NCBI GenBank assembly: GCA_903908495.1 | Contig: CAIVSK010000149.1 | Span: 1 to 35,414 of the forward strand | DNA: 35,414 bases | DNA from: Akkermansiaceae bacterium | Lineage (GTDB): Bacteria > Verrucomicrobiota > Verrucomicrobiia > Verrucomicrobiales > Akkermansiaceae | Reading direction: 5' to 3' | In this document: piece after piece, positions 25,965 to 34,787 of the stretch | Position numbering within the stretch: the first letter of the stretch is position 1 | How the letters are laid out: every line of letters begins with the position of its first letter | The notes under the pieces: model-generated | Databases searched by the model: none | Told to the model about the DNA's origin: nothing | Seen by the model: only the letters and a program-made list of their open reading frames with translations | Translations under genes and position numbers: made by a program

Positions 25965-26551
25965 GCCTTTTGCGCCACGAGGCGGAAGCGTGCGTGATAG
26001 GCACCGTTGTTGAATTTGCGGCAACACGCGTAACAAGCGACCATGCGGCGGATCGGCTTGACTCGCTGCAAGGCGATCATGCAATGCGGGCAAACGTAAG
26101 TGTAGTTGCGCTTCATTCGGCGGCGCTTGAAGGGCAACGTGTGATACGGACTTTCGTTGGCGATTCCCAATTCCGCACAGGCAGCCTGCCATTCCGGTCC
26201 GTGGGGCTCGGTGTAGCGGCGCCCGGCGCGTTCGTAGGCGATGAGGTGGGCGAGTTCGTGCTTGAGGGTGCGCCAGAGCTCTTCGGGGGCCAGCGGCTTG
26301 AGTTTCGGGTTGAGCTCAATGACCCGGTCAGGCCACCACGCGCGGCCCGCCGTCGTCTGCATCCGCGAGTTCCAAGAGACCCGGACCCTCCTCGATAATT
26401 CATTTAAATTGAGCGTCTTACACGTCTCGGAACACCACGCAGTCAGACCGCTATCGTCGTGGGTCGGGCGCTCCGGCGGCGGTGGCGGCGTCGCCCGCAC
26501 GCGCAGCCACGAGGCCCACCGGAATTCAAGCTGTGACAACAAGCGGCCCAT
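25961..26551 (-). CDS. SprT-like zinc metalloprotease-type protein
   Basis: The protein has 196 aa from the ATG at 26551. KHELAHLIAYE contains the H-E-x-x-H zinc site. Farther on, EPHGPEWQAAC supplies the third ligand region typical of SprT-like (YgjP/SprT family) proteins. CPHC followed by CYACC in the C-terminal part forms a zinc-ribbon with two CxxC-type pairs. The N-terminus has a Pro-rich segment (RATPPPPPERP) not part of the domain, so the true start may be later. The gene precedes tsaE and is coupled to it by a 4-bp overlap. Its substrate is unknown; eukaryotic relatives process DNA-protein crosslinks, but that role cannot be assumed here. Confidence 0.85.
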   Translation of the reverse strand: MGRLLSQLEFRWASWLRVRATPPPPPERPTHDDSGLTAWCSETCKTLNLNELSRRVRVSWNSRMQTTAGRAWWPDRVIELNPKLKPLAPEELWRTLKHELAHLIAYERAGRRYTEPHGPEWQAACAELGIANESPYHTLPFKRRRMKRNYTYVCPHCMIALQRVKPIRRMVACYACCRKFNNGAYHARFRLVAQKA

Positions 26552-26604
26552 CAGTTACGACTACCAGCAATCCCACCAACTGGCAACACGAGCATCACCA
26601 ATCG

Positions 26605-26619
26605 TGGAAAAATTTTCCA
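26605..26619. promoter_or_regulatory. Palindrome between divergent sprT-tsaE and PVC small protein genes
   Basis: TGGAAAAATTTTCCA is a perfect inverted repeat around a central A. It lies 54 bp before the sprT-like ATG on one side and 70 bp before the small basic protein ATG on the other. Position in a divergent promoter region suggests an operator, but no regulator or expression evidence is available. Confidence 0.35.
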
Positions 26620-26688
26620 TTTTTGCATTGCCAGCCACTGCGGGGCGGGTCAATCTCCGCGCCCCGCGAATCAATTCCTCTTCCCACG

Positions 26689-26844
26689 ATGTCCAAGCAC
26701 AACAGCCTCAAATCCAGCGCCTCCGTCGGCGGCAAACGCTCCGTCCTCAAACGCTTCGAGCGCGTCAAACTCCTCAGGGAGCGTGGCGAATGGAAAGCCG
26801 GCCGCTCGCCGGTGGGCCTGCCGAAGACGAAACACGAGGGCTGA
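26689..26844 (+). CDS. PVC-superphylum small basic protein (signature protein)
   Basis: The protein has 51 aa, MSKHNSLKSSASVGGKRSVL then KRFERVKLLRERGEWKAGRS and PVGLPKTKHEG. About one third of residues are Lys/Arg and cysteines are absent. Its length and the KRSVLKRFERV and VGLPK motifs match the small basic protein conserved in Planctomycetes, Verrucomicrobia and Chlamydiae that has been called the PVC signature protein. It is thought to bind nucleic acid or ribosome, but its exact role is not settled. It sits 77 bp upstream of the pseudouridine synthase start on the same strand, so it may be co-transcribed. Its presence is one of the best organism markers in the window. Confidence 0.85.
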   Translation: MSKHNSLKSSASVGGKRSVLKRFERVKLLRERGEWKAGRSPVGLPKTKHEG

Positions 26845-26921
26845 TCGCCCGCGGGTTTTCTTCTGCTGCACGCGCGGATCCTGCCAGGCTCCGCGCCTTT
26901 TGCATTCCAAGCCACCCCCCC

Positions 26922-27989
26922 ATGAACGACGGAACCCGCCTCAATAAATACCTCGCGTCCTGTGCCATCGGCTCCCGCCGGGCCTGCGACGCATTGATTC
27001 AGGCCGGCCGCGTCGAGGTCAACGGCAGTTCCTGCACCAAGCTGGCCACCCGCATCCAGGCCAGTGATCACGTCAAGGTGGATGGCCGCCGGGTGGTGCC
27101 GCGGGACGTGACCATCGTGGCGTTTCACAAACCTCGCGGCTACGTTTGTTCGCGCGAGGACGAACTCGGCCGGGACACCATCTACGCGCTATTGCCCGGC
27201 GCGTTGCACTCGCTGCACCACGTCGGACGCCTGGACCGCGATTCGGAAGGCCTGCTCATCCTGACCAACGACGGCGACCTCTCGCAACGCCTGATGCACC
27301 CGTCCAAATCCGTGGAAAAGGAGTATTTGGTCACCTCCAATCAGGCGTTTGAAAATGCCCACCTCGACAAGTTTCTCGAGGGCGTCTACACCGAAGGGGG
27401 CAAGCTGCGCGCCAAGGCGATCGAACGACTCTCTGCGCGCCGCATCAAGGTGGTCCTCGACCACGGTGCCAAACGCCAGATCCGCCTGATGTTTGAAACC
27501 ATGGGCTACACCGTCACCAAGTTGCTGCGGGTGCGCATCGGCCAATTGTGGCTCGGCGATCTGGAGCCCGGCCACTGGGCCCTGCTCACCCCGCCGGAAG
27601 TGGAGATGCTGCTAGGCACCGCCACCCCGACCAAGAAGCGCGCGACGGAGAAAAGGGGTCCTGGAATCCCGCCCGGATCCCGGAACAGCGGGCAGGATGC
27701 CCGCACCACGGAGAAAAGTGGTCCAGCCAGATCGCCCGGATCCCGGAGCAGCGGACAGGATGCCCGCGCCATGGAGAAAAGTGGTCCGGCCAGGTCGCCC
27801 GGGTCTCGGAGCAGCGGGCAGGCTGCCCGCGCCACGGGAAAAAGTGGTCCGGCCAGATCGCCCGGATCTCGGAGCAGCGGGCAGGCTGTCCGCGCTGCGG
27901 GAAAAAGTGGTCCGGCCAGACCGCCCGGGTCTCGGGTCAAGCGCAGCACGACGGGTGCTTCGCCCAGTGTGCGGAAAAAAACCCGCTGA
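26922..27989 (+). CDS. RsuA/RluB/RluE/RluF-family rRNA pseudouridine synthase with repeat tail
   Basis: The protein has 355 aa from the ATG at 26922 (MNDGTRLNKYLASCAIGSRRAC). The N-terminal S4 domain (about residues 5-65) binds RNA. The catalytic core follows, with GRLDRDSEGLLILTNDG carrying the essential Asp, then KEYLV and RQIRLMFETMGYTVTKLLRVRIG. This family isomerises specific uridines in 16S or 23S rRNA. The core ends near residue 230 at WALLTPPEVEMLL. After that come about 120 residues of a Lys/Arg/Ser/Gly/Pro-rich tail encoded by the 63-bp repeats at 27645-27936. The tail looks disordered and is not part of the family. The larger frame open upstream (to 26241) is not homologous and overlaps other genes. 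Confidence 0.9.
   Translation: MNDGTRLNKYLASCAIGSRRACDALIQAGRVEVNGSSCTKLATRIQASDHVKVDGRRVVPRDVTIVAFHKPRGYVCSREDELGRDTIYALLPGALHSLHHVGRLDRDSEGLLILTNDGDLSQRLMHPSKSVEKEYLVTSNQAFENAHLDKFLEGVYTEGGKLRAKAIERLSARRIKVVLDHGAKRQIRLMFETMGYTVTKLLRVRIGQLWLGDLEPGHWALLTPPEVEMLLGTATPTKKRATEKRGPGIPPGSRNSGQDARTTEKSGPARSPGSRSSGQDARAMEKSGPARSPGSRSSGQAARATGKSGPARSPGSRSSGQAVRAAGKSGPARPPGSRVKRSTTGASPSVRKKTR
27645..27936 (+). repeat. 63-bp tandem repeat (4 full + 1 partial) inside the pseudouridine synthase gene
   Basis: Units begin at 27645, 27708, 27771, 27834 and 27897 (the last about 40 bp). 63 bp is 21 codons, so the frame is kept and each unit adds roughly EKSGPARSPGSRSSGQDARA. Most units contain GCGGGCAGGATGCCCGC or a close variant, a 7-bp-stem hairpin like ACAGGCA-GGA-TGCCTGT in the intergenic repeat at 10084-10100. 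Units differ by several substitutions, mostly outside the hairpin. Confidence 0.92.
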
Positions 27990-28045
27990 CCACACTTGGC
28001 CGCTTGCCTTGTGGCGGCTTGGCAGCTAGAGTGTCGCCTTCGTTC

Positions 28046-28090
28046 CTTGTTGTAGCTGCGGCCCTTGTTGTAGCTGCGTTCTTGTTGTAG
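28046..28090. repeat. Short direct repeats in the acetyl-CoA synthetase upstream region
   Basis: CTTGTTGTAGCTGCG occurs at 28046-28060 and 28064-28078, and its first ten bases again at 28081-28090. The spacing is 18 and 17 bp. It lies 37-81 bp upstream of the ATG. It could be a set of regulator sites on one helix face every 1.7 turns or a dispersed repeat remnant. Confidence 0.6.
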
Positions 28091-28126
28091 AAGTCCTTCC
28101 GAATCCTCGCCCTTTCAGAAACCCCC

Positions 28127-30088
28127 ATGAGCCACTCCCACGCCCCCCAGGAAGCCTCCACCCCGGGACCCGCCTCAGTTTACCTGCCCCCCAAAGATTT
28201 TGCCGCCAAGGCCCGCATCCCATCGCTGGCAGCCTACCGCAAGCTCTACGCGGAATCCATTGCCGACCCCGAGGCGTTCTGGGCGGCCGAGGCCAAGGAA
28301 CTCCTCTGGCACAAACCCTGGTCCAAAGTGCTCGAGTGGCAAATGCCCTTCGCCAAGTGGTTCGACGGCGGCAAACTCAACGTCTGCGAAAATTGCGTCG
28401 ACCGCCACGCCGCAGGCCCCCGCAAAAACAAGGCCGCCATCATCTGGGAGGGCGAACCCGGCGACCAGCGCGTCATCACCTACGGCCAACTCCAAAAAGA
28501 CGTCTGCCGCTTCGCCAACGTGCTCGAAGCCAACGGCATCAAGGCCGGCCAACGGGTCATCATCTACATGCCGATGGTGCCCGAGGCGGTGGTCGCCATG
28601 CTCGCTTGCGCCCGCATCGGCGCCGTCCATTCCGTCATTTTCGGCGGCTTTTCCAGCGAGGCCATCTATGACCGCCTCGAGGACTCCGCAGCCGTGGCCA
28701 TCATCACCGCCGACGGCGGCTGGCGCCGCGGCAAGGTCGTCGCCCTCAAGCCAGCGGTCGACGAGGCGGTCGCCAAGTACCGCAAGATCAGGCGGGTCAT
28801 TGTCCTGAAGCGCTGCGGTAACGAAGTGGCGATGGACCCCGCCACCGACGTGTGGTGGCACGATGAGGTCGTCAAAGTCCCGGCCAAGCACACGGCCAAG
28901 GCGTTCGATTCGGAACACCCGCTGTTCATTCTCTACACCTCCGGCTCCACCGGCAAACCCAAGGGCATCCTCCACACCTCCGGCGGCTACCTCACCGGCA
29001 CCTACGCCACTTGCAAGTACATCTTCGACCTGCGCGAGGAAGACATCTTCTGGTGCACCGCCGATGTCGGCTGGATCACCGGCCACTCGTACATCGTCTA
29101 CGGACCGCTGGCCAACGGCGCCACCCAGATCATGTATGAAGGCGCTCCCAACCATCCGGACTTCGGCCGCTTTTGGAAAATGATCGAGGCCTACGGCGTA
29201 AGCATCTTCTACACCGCCCCCACCGCCATCCGCGCCTTCATCAAGGCCGGCGACACCTTCCCCGCCGCTCACGACCTGTCCTCGCTACGGCTGTTAGGCT
29301 CGGTCGGCGAGCCAATCAACCCGGAAGCCTGGACCTGGTATCACCAACGCATCGGCGGCGGCAAGTGCCCGATTGTCGACACCTGGTGGCAGACGGAAAC
29401 CGGTGCCATCCTCATTTCACCGCTGCCGGGTGCCACGCCCTGCATTCCAGGCACCGCGACCCTGCCGTTCTTCGGCATCGATGCCGCCATCCTCGATGAC
29501 AGCGGCAAGGAATGCGGACCCAATCAGGACGGCCGCCTCGTCATCCGCAAGCCATGGCCCGCCATGACCCGCTCGATCTACAACGACCCGGAGCGTTTCA
29601 AAAAAACCTACTGGTCGGATTTTCCCGGCCTCTACACCACCGGCGACGGCGCGCGCCGCGACGAGCACGGCAATTTCTGGATCATCGGTCGGCTCGACGA
29701 CGTTCTCAACGTTTCCGGCCACCGTCTCGGCACCGCCGAAATCGAAAGCGCACTGGTCTCGCATCCAGCCGTCGCGGAAGCCGCCGCCGTCGGCCGCCCC
29801 GATGAAATCAAAGGCCAAGCCGTCGCCGTGTTCGTCACCCTCAAGGCGAATTTCGCCGAATCGGAAGCCCTCCGGCAGGAACTGCGCGCCCACGTCGGCC
29901 ACATGATCGGTGCCCTCGCCAAGCCCGATGACATCCACTTCGCCGCCGCCCTGCCCAAGACCCGCTCCGGCAAAATCATGCGCCGCATCCTCAAAGAGCT
30001 GGTGAGCACCGGCGAAGTCACCGGCAATATCACCACCCTTGAAGATTACTCGGTGGTGGCTACCCTGCAGCGCAGCATCGCCCGCTAA
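28127..30088 (+). CDS. acs: Acetyl-CoA synthetase (AMP-forming)
   Basis: The protein has 653 aa, the usual length for bacterial Acs. The A3 phosphate loop is [17 protein letters not shown], with the Acs-specific [75 protein letters not shown], and [16 protein letters not shown], which carries the acetylatable catalytic Lys. It activates acetate to acetyl-CoA via acetyl-AMP, feeding the TCA cycle or biosynthesis in the cytoplasm. Regulation by lysine acetylation of the SGK site is known for the family. The start ATG follows a short region with CTTGTTGTAG repeats. A coiled-coil gene starts 33 bp after the stop and may be co-transcribed. Confidence 0.96.
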   Translation: MSHSHAPQEASTPGPASVYLPPKDFAAKARIPSLAAYRKLYAESIADPEAFWAAEAKELLWHKPWSKVLEWQMPFAKWFDGGKLNVCENCVDRHAAGPRKNKAAIIWEGEPGDQRVITYGQLQKDVCRFANVLEANGIKAGQRVIIYMPMVPEAVVAMLACARIGAVHSVIFGGFSSEAIYDRLEDSAAVAIITADGGWRRGKVVALKPAVDEAVAKYRKIRRVIVLKRCGNEVAMDPATDVWWHDEVVKVPAKHTAKAFDSEHPLFILYTSGSTGKPKGILHTSGGYLTGTYATCKYIFDLREEDIFWCTADVGWITGHSYIVYGPLANGATQIMYEGAPNHPDFGRFWKMIEAYGVSIFYTAPTAIRAFIKAGDTFPAAHDLSSLRLLGSVGEPINPEAWTWYHQRIGGGKCPIVDTWWQTETGAILISPLPGATPCIPGTATLPFFGIDAAILDDSGKECGPNQDGRLVIRKPWPAMTRSIYNDPERFKKTYWSDFPGLYTTGDGARRDEHGNFWIIGRLDDVLNVSGHRLGTAEIESALVSHPAVAEAAAVGRPDEIKGQAVAVFVTLKANFAESEALRQELRAHVGHMIGALAKPDDIHFAAALPKTRSGKIMRRILKELVSTGEVTGNITTLEDYSVVATLQRSIAR

Positions 30089-30121
30089 TCCCCCACCCCG
30101 CCGTCAACCCGACCGCCTGCC

Positions 30122-31000
30122 ATGACCACCACCCGCTACTTCATCGCCCGCTTCGCCCAAGCCTTCGGCATCTTCCGCCGCAATCAGCGCATGGGCGACG
30201 CCGCCAGTGAAATGCACCTCCTGCGCGAAGCCGAAGCCCAACTGGGAATGGAGGTGTGGGAGAGAGTCGATTCCATCGAGCGACTCTCGATCGAATACTG
30301 GAATCTGCGCAAACTCGTCAAAGACCGCGACACCGTCCTGGAACAACTCGCCGAATGCGAAAAGCGCCTTGAAACCACCCAGCAGAACCGCTCTGATTTG
30401 CTCAACGCCACGCCAGCGCCACAGACAAGCCTTTACGACGAACGCATTGCCGTCATCTCATCCCTCGAAGACCTCACCCGCGACCGCGACCTGATCGTCA
30501 CCCGCGCCCGTGACGTCCGGCGCATCCACGACGGCCTCAAAATCAAGACCGAAGTTCTCATCAACGAGCACGCCCCATCGCCGGAACGCACGGCCGAACT
30601 CGAACAGGTCAAACAACGCCTGGCCGATCTCAAACTCCAGTTCGTGGCCCTCAAGGACGAACGCACGGCAGTGGGTGGCAAAATCGAAGACGGCGACAAA
30701 AAACTCGACGAAATCGACATTGCCATTGAATCCTTCAAGAGCGAGCGCCGCACCCAGGCATCAGGCATCTTCAAAGTCATTGGCGAGGCGAACCGCGAAA
30801 TCTCCTCGCTGCGCGCCGAACTCGGCCTCCTCGACACCCGCATCCGCCAGCTGCAGGGCGAAATCGGCCGCTACGTCAGCCGCCATTCCTACAGCGACAA
30901 GCATTGCGCCGATACCGTCAAGACCCACCGCGGCCTCATCGAGGTGATGCGCGCCCTGCGCCGTTCCGTCGCCCTCAACCACCGCCTCGGCGGCTCCTGA
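30122..31000 (+). CDS. Coiled-coil protein of unknown function
   Basis: The protein has 292 aa. From about residue 45 to 250 it is rich in Glu, Leu, Lys and Arg with long heptad-like stretches (for example LKDRDTVLEQLAECEKRLE-type and ERRTQASGIFKVIGEANREISSL), so it should form an extended coiled coil. No membrane helix, signal peptide or enzymatic motif is visible. The basic N-terminus (RYFIARFAQAFGIFRR) might attach to membrane or nucleic acid. It follows acs by 33 bp on the same strand. I do not recognise a family. Confidence 0.8.
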   Translation: MTTTRYFIARFAQAFGIFRRNQRMGDAASEMHLLREAEAQLGMEVWERVDSIERLSIEYWNLRKLVKDRDTVLEQLAECEKRLETTQQNRSDLLNATPAPQTSLYDERIAVISSLEDLTRDRDLIVTRARDVRRIHDGLKIKTEVLINEHAPSPERTAELEQVKQRLADLKLQFVALKDERTAVGGKIEDGDKKLDEIDIAIESFKSERRTQASGIFKVIGEANREISSLRAELGLLDTRIRQLQGEIGRYVSRHSYSDKHCADTVKTHRGLIEVMRALRRSVALNHRLGGS

Positions 31001-31016
31001 GCCAAGCTGCGGTGGC

Positions 31017-31787
31017 TCAGCCCCGCATCACCGTCACCACCAGCACGGTTTTGCAACCGGCGCGGCGGAGGGTCGCGGCGCAAGCCTCCGCGGTCGAGCC
31101 AGTGGTGAGGACATCATCGATCAGGATCACCCCGGCGGCGGCAGTGGCAAGATGGCGGCGCCCGGCGCCGGTAACCGCGAAGGCGCCATGGAGGTTGCTG
31201 AGCCGCTGCTTGCGGCCCAACAACGCCTGCGTATCGGTGCGCCGGATGCGCTTAAGGGCGGCCAGCACCGGCAAGCCGGTATGCCGGGCCACGGAGCGGG
31301 CGATTTCCGCAGCCTGATTGAAGTTGCGGTGCTGGAAACGCGAGCGGTGCAAGGGGACCGGGACGAGCGGCCAGTGGCCGGCAAGCGCGGGCCGCAGGCG
31401 CTCATCACGGAACGACTCCGCGGCGAGGCGGCCCAACTCGGCAGCCAGATGGATGGCCCGCCCGTATTTCAACTGGTGCACCAGTTGGCGGGTCCGCTCG
31501 TCGCGCAGCATCGCCGGCCGGGCAAAGCTGAAGGTGAAATCCAACTCGCCACAATTCGGGCACTGGAATGGCCCGTCGATGCGTCCTTGGAACGGCTCGC
31601 CACAGGTTGCGCAAAACGGCGCACTGAGCCGCGGCAACTCCCGATCACAGGACTCACACAGAGACCGGCCGTCTTGCAGCACCTCACCGCACAACTCGCA
31701 TTGCGGGGTGTACACCCAGTCGAGCAGGCGCGTGGCCAGTTTCCGCCAGCAATGAACCGCATAGCGCATGGCCGAATCTAACCCCAT
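31017..31787 (-). CDS. ComF-family phosphoribosyltransferase-like protein
   Basis: The protein has 256 aa from the ATG at 31787 (an alternative ATG at 31769 gives 250). The N-terminal zinc-ribbon has four CxxC-like pairs (CELCG, LCESC, CATCG, CPNCG). Then come HQLKYGRAIHLAAELGRL and the C-terminal PRTase core with the PRPP loop ILIDDVLTTGSTAEACAATL. ComF proteins are associated with DNA uptake in naturally competent bacteria, and the PRTase activity is generally inferred. Uptake of DNA in this organism is not shown by anything else here. The stop is 16 bp from the convergent coiled-coil gene. Confidence 0.88.
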   Translation of the reverse strand: MGLDSAMRYAVHCWRKLATRLLDWVYTPQCELCGEVLQDGRSLCESCDRELPRLSAPFCATCGEPFQGRIDGPFQCPNCGELDFTFSFARPAMLRDERTRQLVHQLKYGRAIHLAAELGRLAAESFRDERLRPALAGHWPLVPVPLHRSRFQHRNFNQAAEIARSVARHTGLPVLAALKRIRRTDTQALLGRKQRLSNLHGAFAVTGAGRRHLATAAAGVILIDDVLTTGSTAEACAATLRRAGCKTVLVVTVMRG

Positions 31788-31868
31788 TTGCAGAAATGAA
31801 AAGCCCCATGCGCCGCCGCCGTGGTTCTCCGGCCTTGCATTCCCCCGCCGTCCCACTATCGTCCGGCC

Positions 31869-32135
31869 ATGGAAAGCCACGAATGGCACGATCGCAGTGC
31901 TGACGGAGTCAGGTATTACAGAGCCACCCACCACGGTGAGCGCTGGACGATTCTGACGACTTTGAAAACCGACCCCGATTGGCTACGCCTCGAGCCGGAC
32001 CAAATTCCGGAGGACGTTTGGCGCGCCCTGCGCGACGTGGTCTGGCGCAAGTACCAACGCAAACGCTGCCCGTGGGAGCGCGTCGCGGAAATCGACAAAC
32101 TCCTCGGCGACGAACCCGCCCCGGAAGGCCGCTGA
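31869..32135 (+). CDS. 88-aa hypothetical protein
   Basis: The frame from the ATG at 31869 encodes MESHEWHDRSADGVRYYRAT and ends DKLLGDEPAPEGR. It contains motifs RYYRATHHGERWTILTTLKT and VWRALRDVVWRKYQRKRCPW. It is charged with an aromatic-rich middle, has no signal peptide, and ends 5 bp before the convergent CAP-domain gene's stop. I do not recognise a family, but the composition, the compact ORF and the spacing from the divergent comF-like gene (81 bp) support a real gene. Confidence 0.6.
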   Translation: MESHEWHDRSADGVRYYRATHHGERWTILTTLKTDPDWLRLEPDQIPEDVWRALRDVVWRKYQRKRCPWERVAEIDKLLGDEPAPEGR

Positions 32136-32140
32136 GCGCC

Positions 32141-33148
32141 TCAGCCCCCGAACATTTGGGTCCAGTGGTTGCCGGTGCAACCCATGCCGATACGGTGCTG
32201 GCCCGGGCTGAACATGTTCTTGTGGTGGCCCGGCGAATAAAACCAACCCATGTTGGCATCGTGCGGCTCCGCGCTGCCCATGTAGATATTTTCGCCCGAG
32301 GCGGAAGTCCCGAAATTTTTTGCGCGGTCCCAGGGGGTTTTCTTGCCTGGCACGGGCGATTCATGCGCGAAAAACCCCTTCTCCGCCATGTCCTTGGAAT
32401 GATCGCGAGCAGCATCACACAATTTTGGATCCAACAACACGGCGCAGAGCCCCACCAACATCCGTAACTCGTTGCATTCCTCAATGCCGCGCACTTCCGC
32501 ATCCGGCACCTTCTTGTCCTTCGCCAGCTTGCGGTTGAGCGCGAGGATTTTCAAGTCACTGCGCTCAAAGCCGGAGACCCCTTCGGCCGCTGTCTTTTCC
32601 GCGGCAGCCAACGGACCGATGGAGTCCAGCGGTGCCACAAACATCACCGCGTTATGAGCCGCATCCCGCAACTTCGCCACGGCAAACACCAGCTTGCGTT
32701 GCGCCTGCAATTTCTCCCCGCCCGCTTCAATGACTTGCGCCGGATTGGGTGCCAAGAGCTTGCGCAGCGCCTCAACGGCGGGCATGCTCACCGTGGTGAG
32801 CAAGGGCTTCATCGCGTCTTCCCCCTTGCCGTAAACTTCCTTGAAGGCCTCGCGATGCTTGCGAATCTGCTGGCGGCTATCAGTCTTTTTGTTACCGAGG
32901 GTCTTGGCAGTGACTGCGAGCTGGCTCAGATACGCTTCACTCTGGGCGGGCCAAAATTTCTCGATGCCCGCACTCAGGCGTTTGAGGTCCACCGCGGAGA
33001 GTTTATCCACCCCGGCGATCACGTCATCGACGTTCTCGCCCTTGGCGGCTTTGGTTTGAAAGGTGCTGAGCAGTTCGTCGGCCGCAGTGGGCACGGCAGC
33101 CAGCGGCAACACCAACAGCAACGATAGCAGGAAGGTAAGTTTTTTCAC
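32141..33148 (-). CDS. Secreted CAP-domain (SCP/PR-1/YkwD-like) protein
   Basis: The protein has 335 aa from the GTG at 33148. The signal peptide is KKLTFLLSLLLVLPLAAVPTAA. A helical middle (about 25-220), rich in Lys, Ala and Glu, is of unknown fold. The C-terminal CAP domain (about 225-335) has NELRMLVGLCAVLLDPKLCDAARDHSKDM, FFAHESPVPGKKTPWDRAKNFG, GENIYMGS, and WFYSPGHHKNMFSP, with the conserved His/Glu set. CAP proteins of bacteria are extracytoplasmic and of unclear enzymatic role. A longer frame (start 33325) overlaps the next gene and has no signal peptide. Confidence 0.88.
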   Translation of the reverse strand: MKKLTFLLSLLLVLPLAAVPTAADELLSTFQTKAAKGENVDDVIAGVDKLSAVDLKRLSAGIEKFWPAQSEAYLSQLAVTAKTLGNKKTDSRQQIRKHREAFKEVYGKGEDAMKPLLTTVSMPAVEALRKLLAPNPAQVIEAGGEKLQAQRKLVFAVAKLRDAAHNAVMFVAPLDSIGPLAAAEKTAAEGVSGFERSDLKILALNRKLAKDKKVPDAEVRGIEECNELRMLVGLCAVLLDPKLCDAARDHSKDMAEKGFFAHESPVPGKKTPWDRAKNFGTSASGENIYMGSAEPHDANMGWFYSPGHHKNMFSPGQHRIGMGCTGNHWTQMFGG

Positions 33149-33221
33149 ACCGGAGAAGATTGAGTGCCTATCCCCCAACCCTGGCAAGCCAATTCGACAG
33201 CCAATTTTGTTGGGCATCGCC

Positions 33222-34787
33222 TCATTCCGCCAATATCGCCTCGCCGCCGCCATTCCCCACGATGGGCCGCTGCAACATCCGTTCATACACCCCGAAGTAA
33301 CTCCGCGCCATGACGGCATGATCAAACCGCTCGCGGGCGTCCAGCATGATGCGCCTAATATGGGAGGCGCGCACCTCGAGCGGCAAGCGGGTGAAGATCA
33401 TGGCCTCATCGATGGCCCAGCGCAATCCATTGGTGTCATAGTTCTTGAAGGAAAAACCATTGCCACTGCCGCGCGCCAGGTCGAGGTGCTCGATCGTGTC
33501 GTGCAGACCGCCGGTGTCGTGCACAATGGGCAAACTGCCGTAAATGGTGCTGATCATCTGCGGCAGGCCACAGGGCTCAAACAGCGAGGGCATCAGCGTG
33601 AAGTCCCCCGCCGCATAGCCCAGGCGTGAGAGTCGCTCGCGAAAATCGCAGACGGCGACCCGGCCGTACAAATTGTGAAACCGCACGATGTCGTGAAAGG
33701 GTTGCTGGAAGGCACCGTTGGCAATGATGGCCACCTGCACGCCCTCTTCGTGGAAGACGTCAATGAGGTCGTAGAGGATATGGGCCAGAAGTTGGCAGCC
33801 CTTTTGGATCGGATCGAGGCGTGAGGGCCACAGGAAGAGCGGAGCATCCGGGTTTTGCGCCAAACCCAATTCCTTCTGCAGCGCCAGTTTGTTCAACCGC
33901 TTGCCCGCAATGGCCGTCTCCGCCGTATACGTCTGCTCCAACAGCGAATCAGTGGCCGGGTCATGCGATTCATCCGGCGCATTGAGAATTCCCACGGCAC
34001 ACCCGGCGTTGCGCTTCTGCTCCATCTCGGCCCGGATGTGACCCGGCACGAAATCGTGCCTGCCTTCCACGACCTCATCCAAAAACGTCGGGCTGACCGT
34101 GTTGATGAAATCGGAGGCGAAAATACCACTCGCGAGGAAGTCGACGGGGACACTTTCCCTGGCTTGCTCGTAACTGCCGGGGTTGTCCTTGTAGAAGAGG
34201 TTCGACCAAAATGCCGCCGCATCGATCCCCCGGTCTTCGATCGCCGCCAGCGTCATTTCAAGGGAGTGAATATTGTGCAGCGTAAACAAACAGGGAATGT
34301 TCAGCCGCCGCGCCAGCCCCGGAATCAGCCCCGTCATCCAGTCGTTGCAGTGAATCAGGTCCGGCTTGACCAACGGAATAATGGTGTTGATAACCTCGCG
34401 CTGAAAGGCCAGCGCGATTCTCGCCAGCTCGTCCCGATAGCCGCTGTACACCGCGTCCCGGTAGTAAAAAATCCGGTCTTCCGCCAGGTGAATGCGGGCA
34501 TTGGGCAGCCTGCTGTGGTACATCCGCAGGTCGTTGCTGATGAGCTTGCCGATATTGGCCTGAAACAAGCGCCGGTAATGCGGCAGCGCCACATGCACGT
34601 CGGCACCCTGGTCAAACAGGGCCGACACCAGCGACGCCGACACGTCGGCCAAGCCACCCGCTTTGGCCGTCAAGCGATGCGCCATGTCGCCCATGCCGTC
34701 GGGCAGGCACGTGATCTCCGGGGTGACCAGCAAAATCCGCGGATCACGGCGGGGAGAGGTTGTTGTGTGGCTTGATTCCATTTCCAT
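33222..34787 (-). CDS. glgA: Glycogen synthase (GT5 family)
   Basis: The protein has 521 aa from the ATG at 34787 (an ATG at 34781 and a GTG at 34817 are alternatives). ILLVTPE at the start and KAGGLADVSASLVSAL (the KxGG ADP-glucose loop) define GT5, followed by LIHCNDWMTGLIPGL and LFTLHNIHSLEMTLAA. The C-terminal half has SRLDPIQKGCQLLAHIL and EPCGLPQMISTIYGSLPIVHDTGGLHDTIEHL with the conserved EPCG. GlgA transfers glucose from ADP-glucose to glycogen. It is separated from the CAP gene by 73 bp on the same strand. Other glycogen genes are not in this window. Confidence 0.93.
   Translation of the reverse strand: MEMESSHTTTSPRRDPRILLVTPEITCLPDGMGDMAHRLTAKAGGLADVSASLVSALFDQGADVHVALPHYRRLFQANIGKLISNDLRMYHSRLPNARIHLAEDRIFYYRDAVYSGYRDELARIALAFQREVINTIIPLVKPDLIHCNDWMTGLIPGLARRLNIPCLFTLHNIHSLEMTLAAIEDRGIDAAAFWSNLFYKDNPGSYEQARESVPVDFLASGIFASDFINTVSPTFLDEVVEGRHDFVPGHIRAEMEQKRNAGCAVGILNAPDESHDPATDSLLEQTYTAETAIAGKRLNKLALQKELGLAQNPDAPLFLWPSRLDPIQKGCQLLAHILYDLIDVFHEEGVQVAIIANGAFQQPFHDIVRFHNLYGRVAVCDFRERLSRLGYAAGDFTLMPSLFEPCGLPQMISTIYGSLPIVHDTGGLHDTIEHLDLARGSGNGFSFKNYDTNGLRWAIDEAMIFTRLPLEVRASHIRRIMLDARERFDHAVMARSYFGVYERMLQRPIVGNGGGEAILAE

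Noticed and set aside
27645-27936. CRISPR-like array
   Set aside because: Repeats are directly contiguous 63-bp units in a coding frame, with no unique spacers, so this is a coding tandem repeat.
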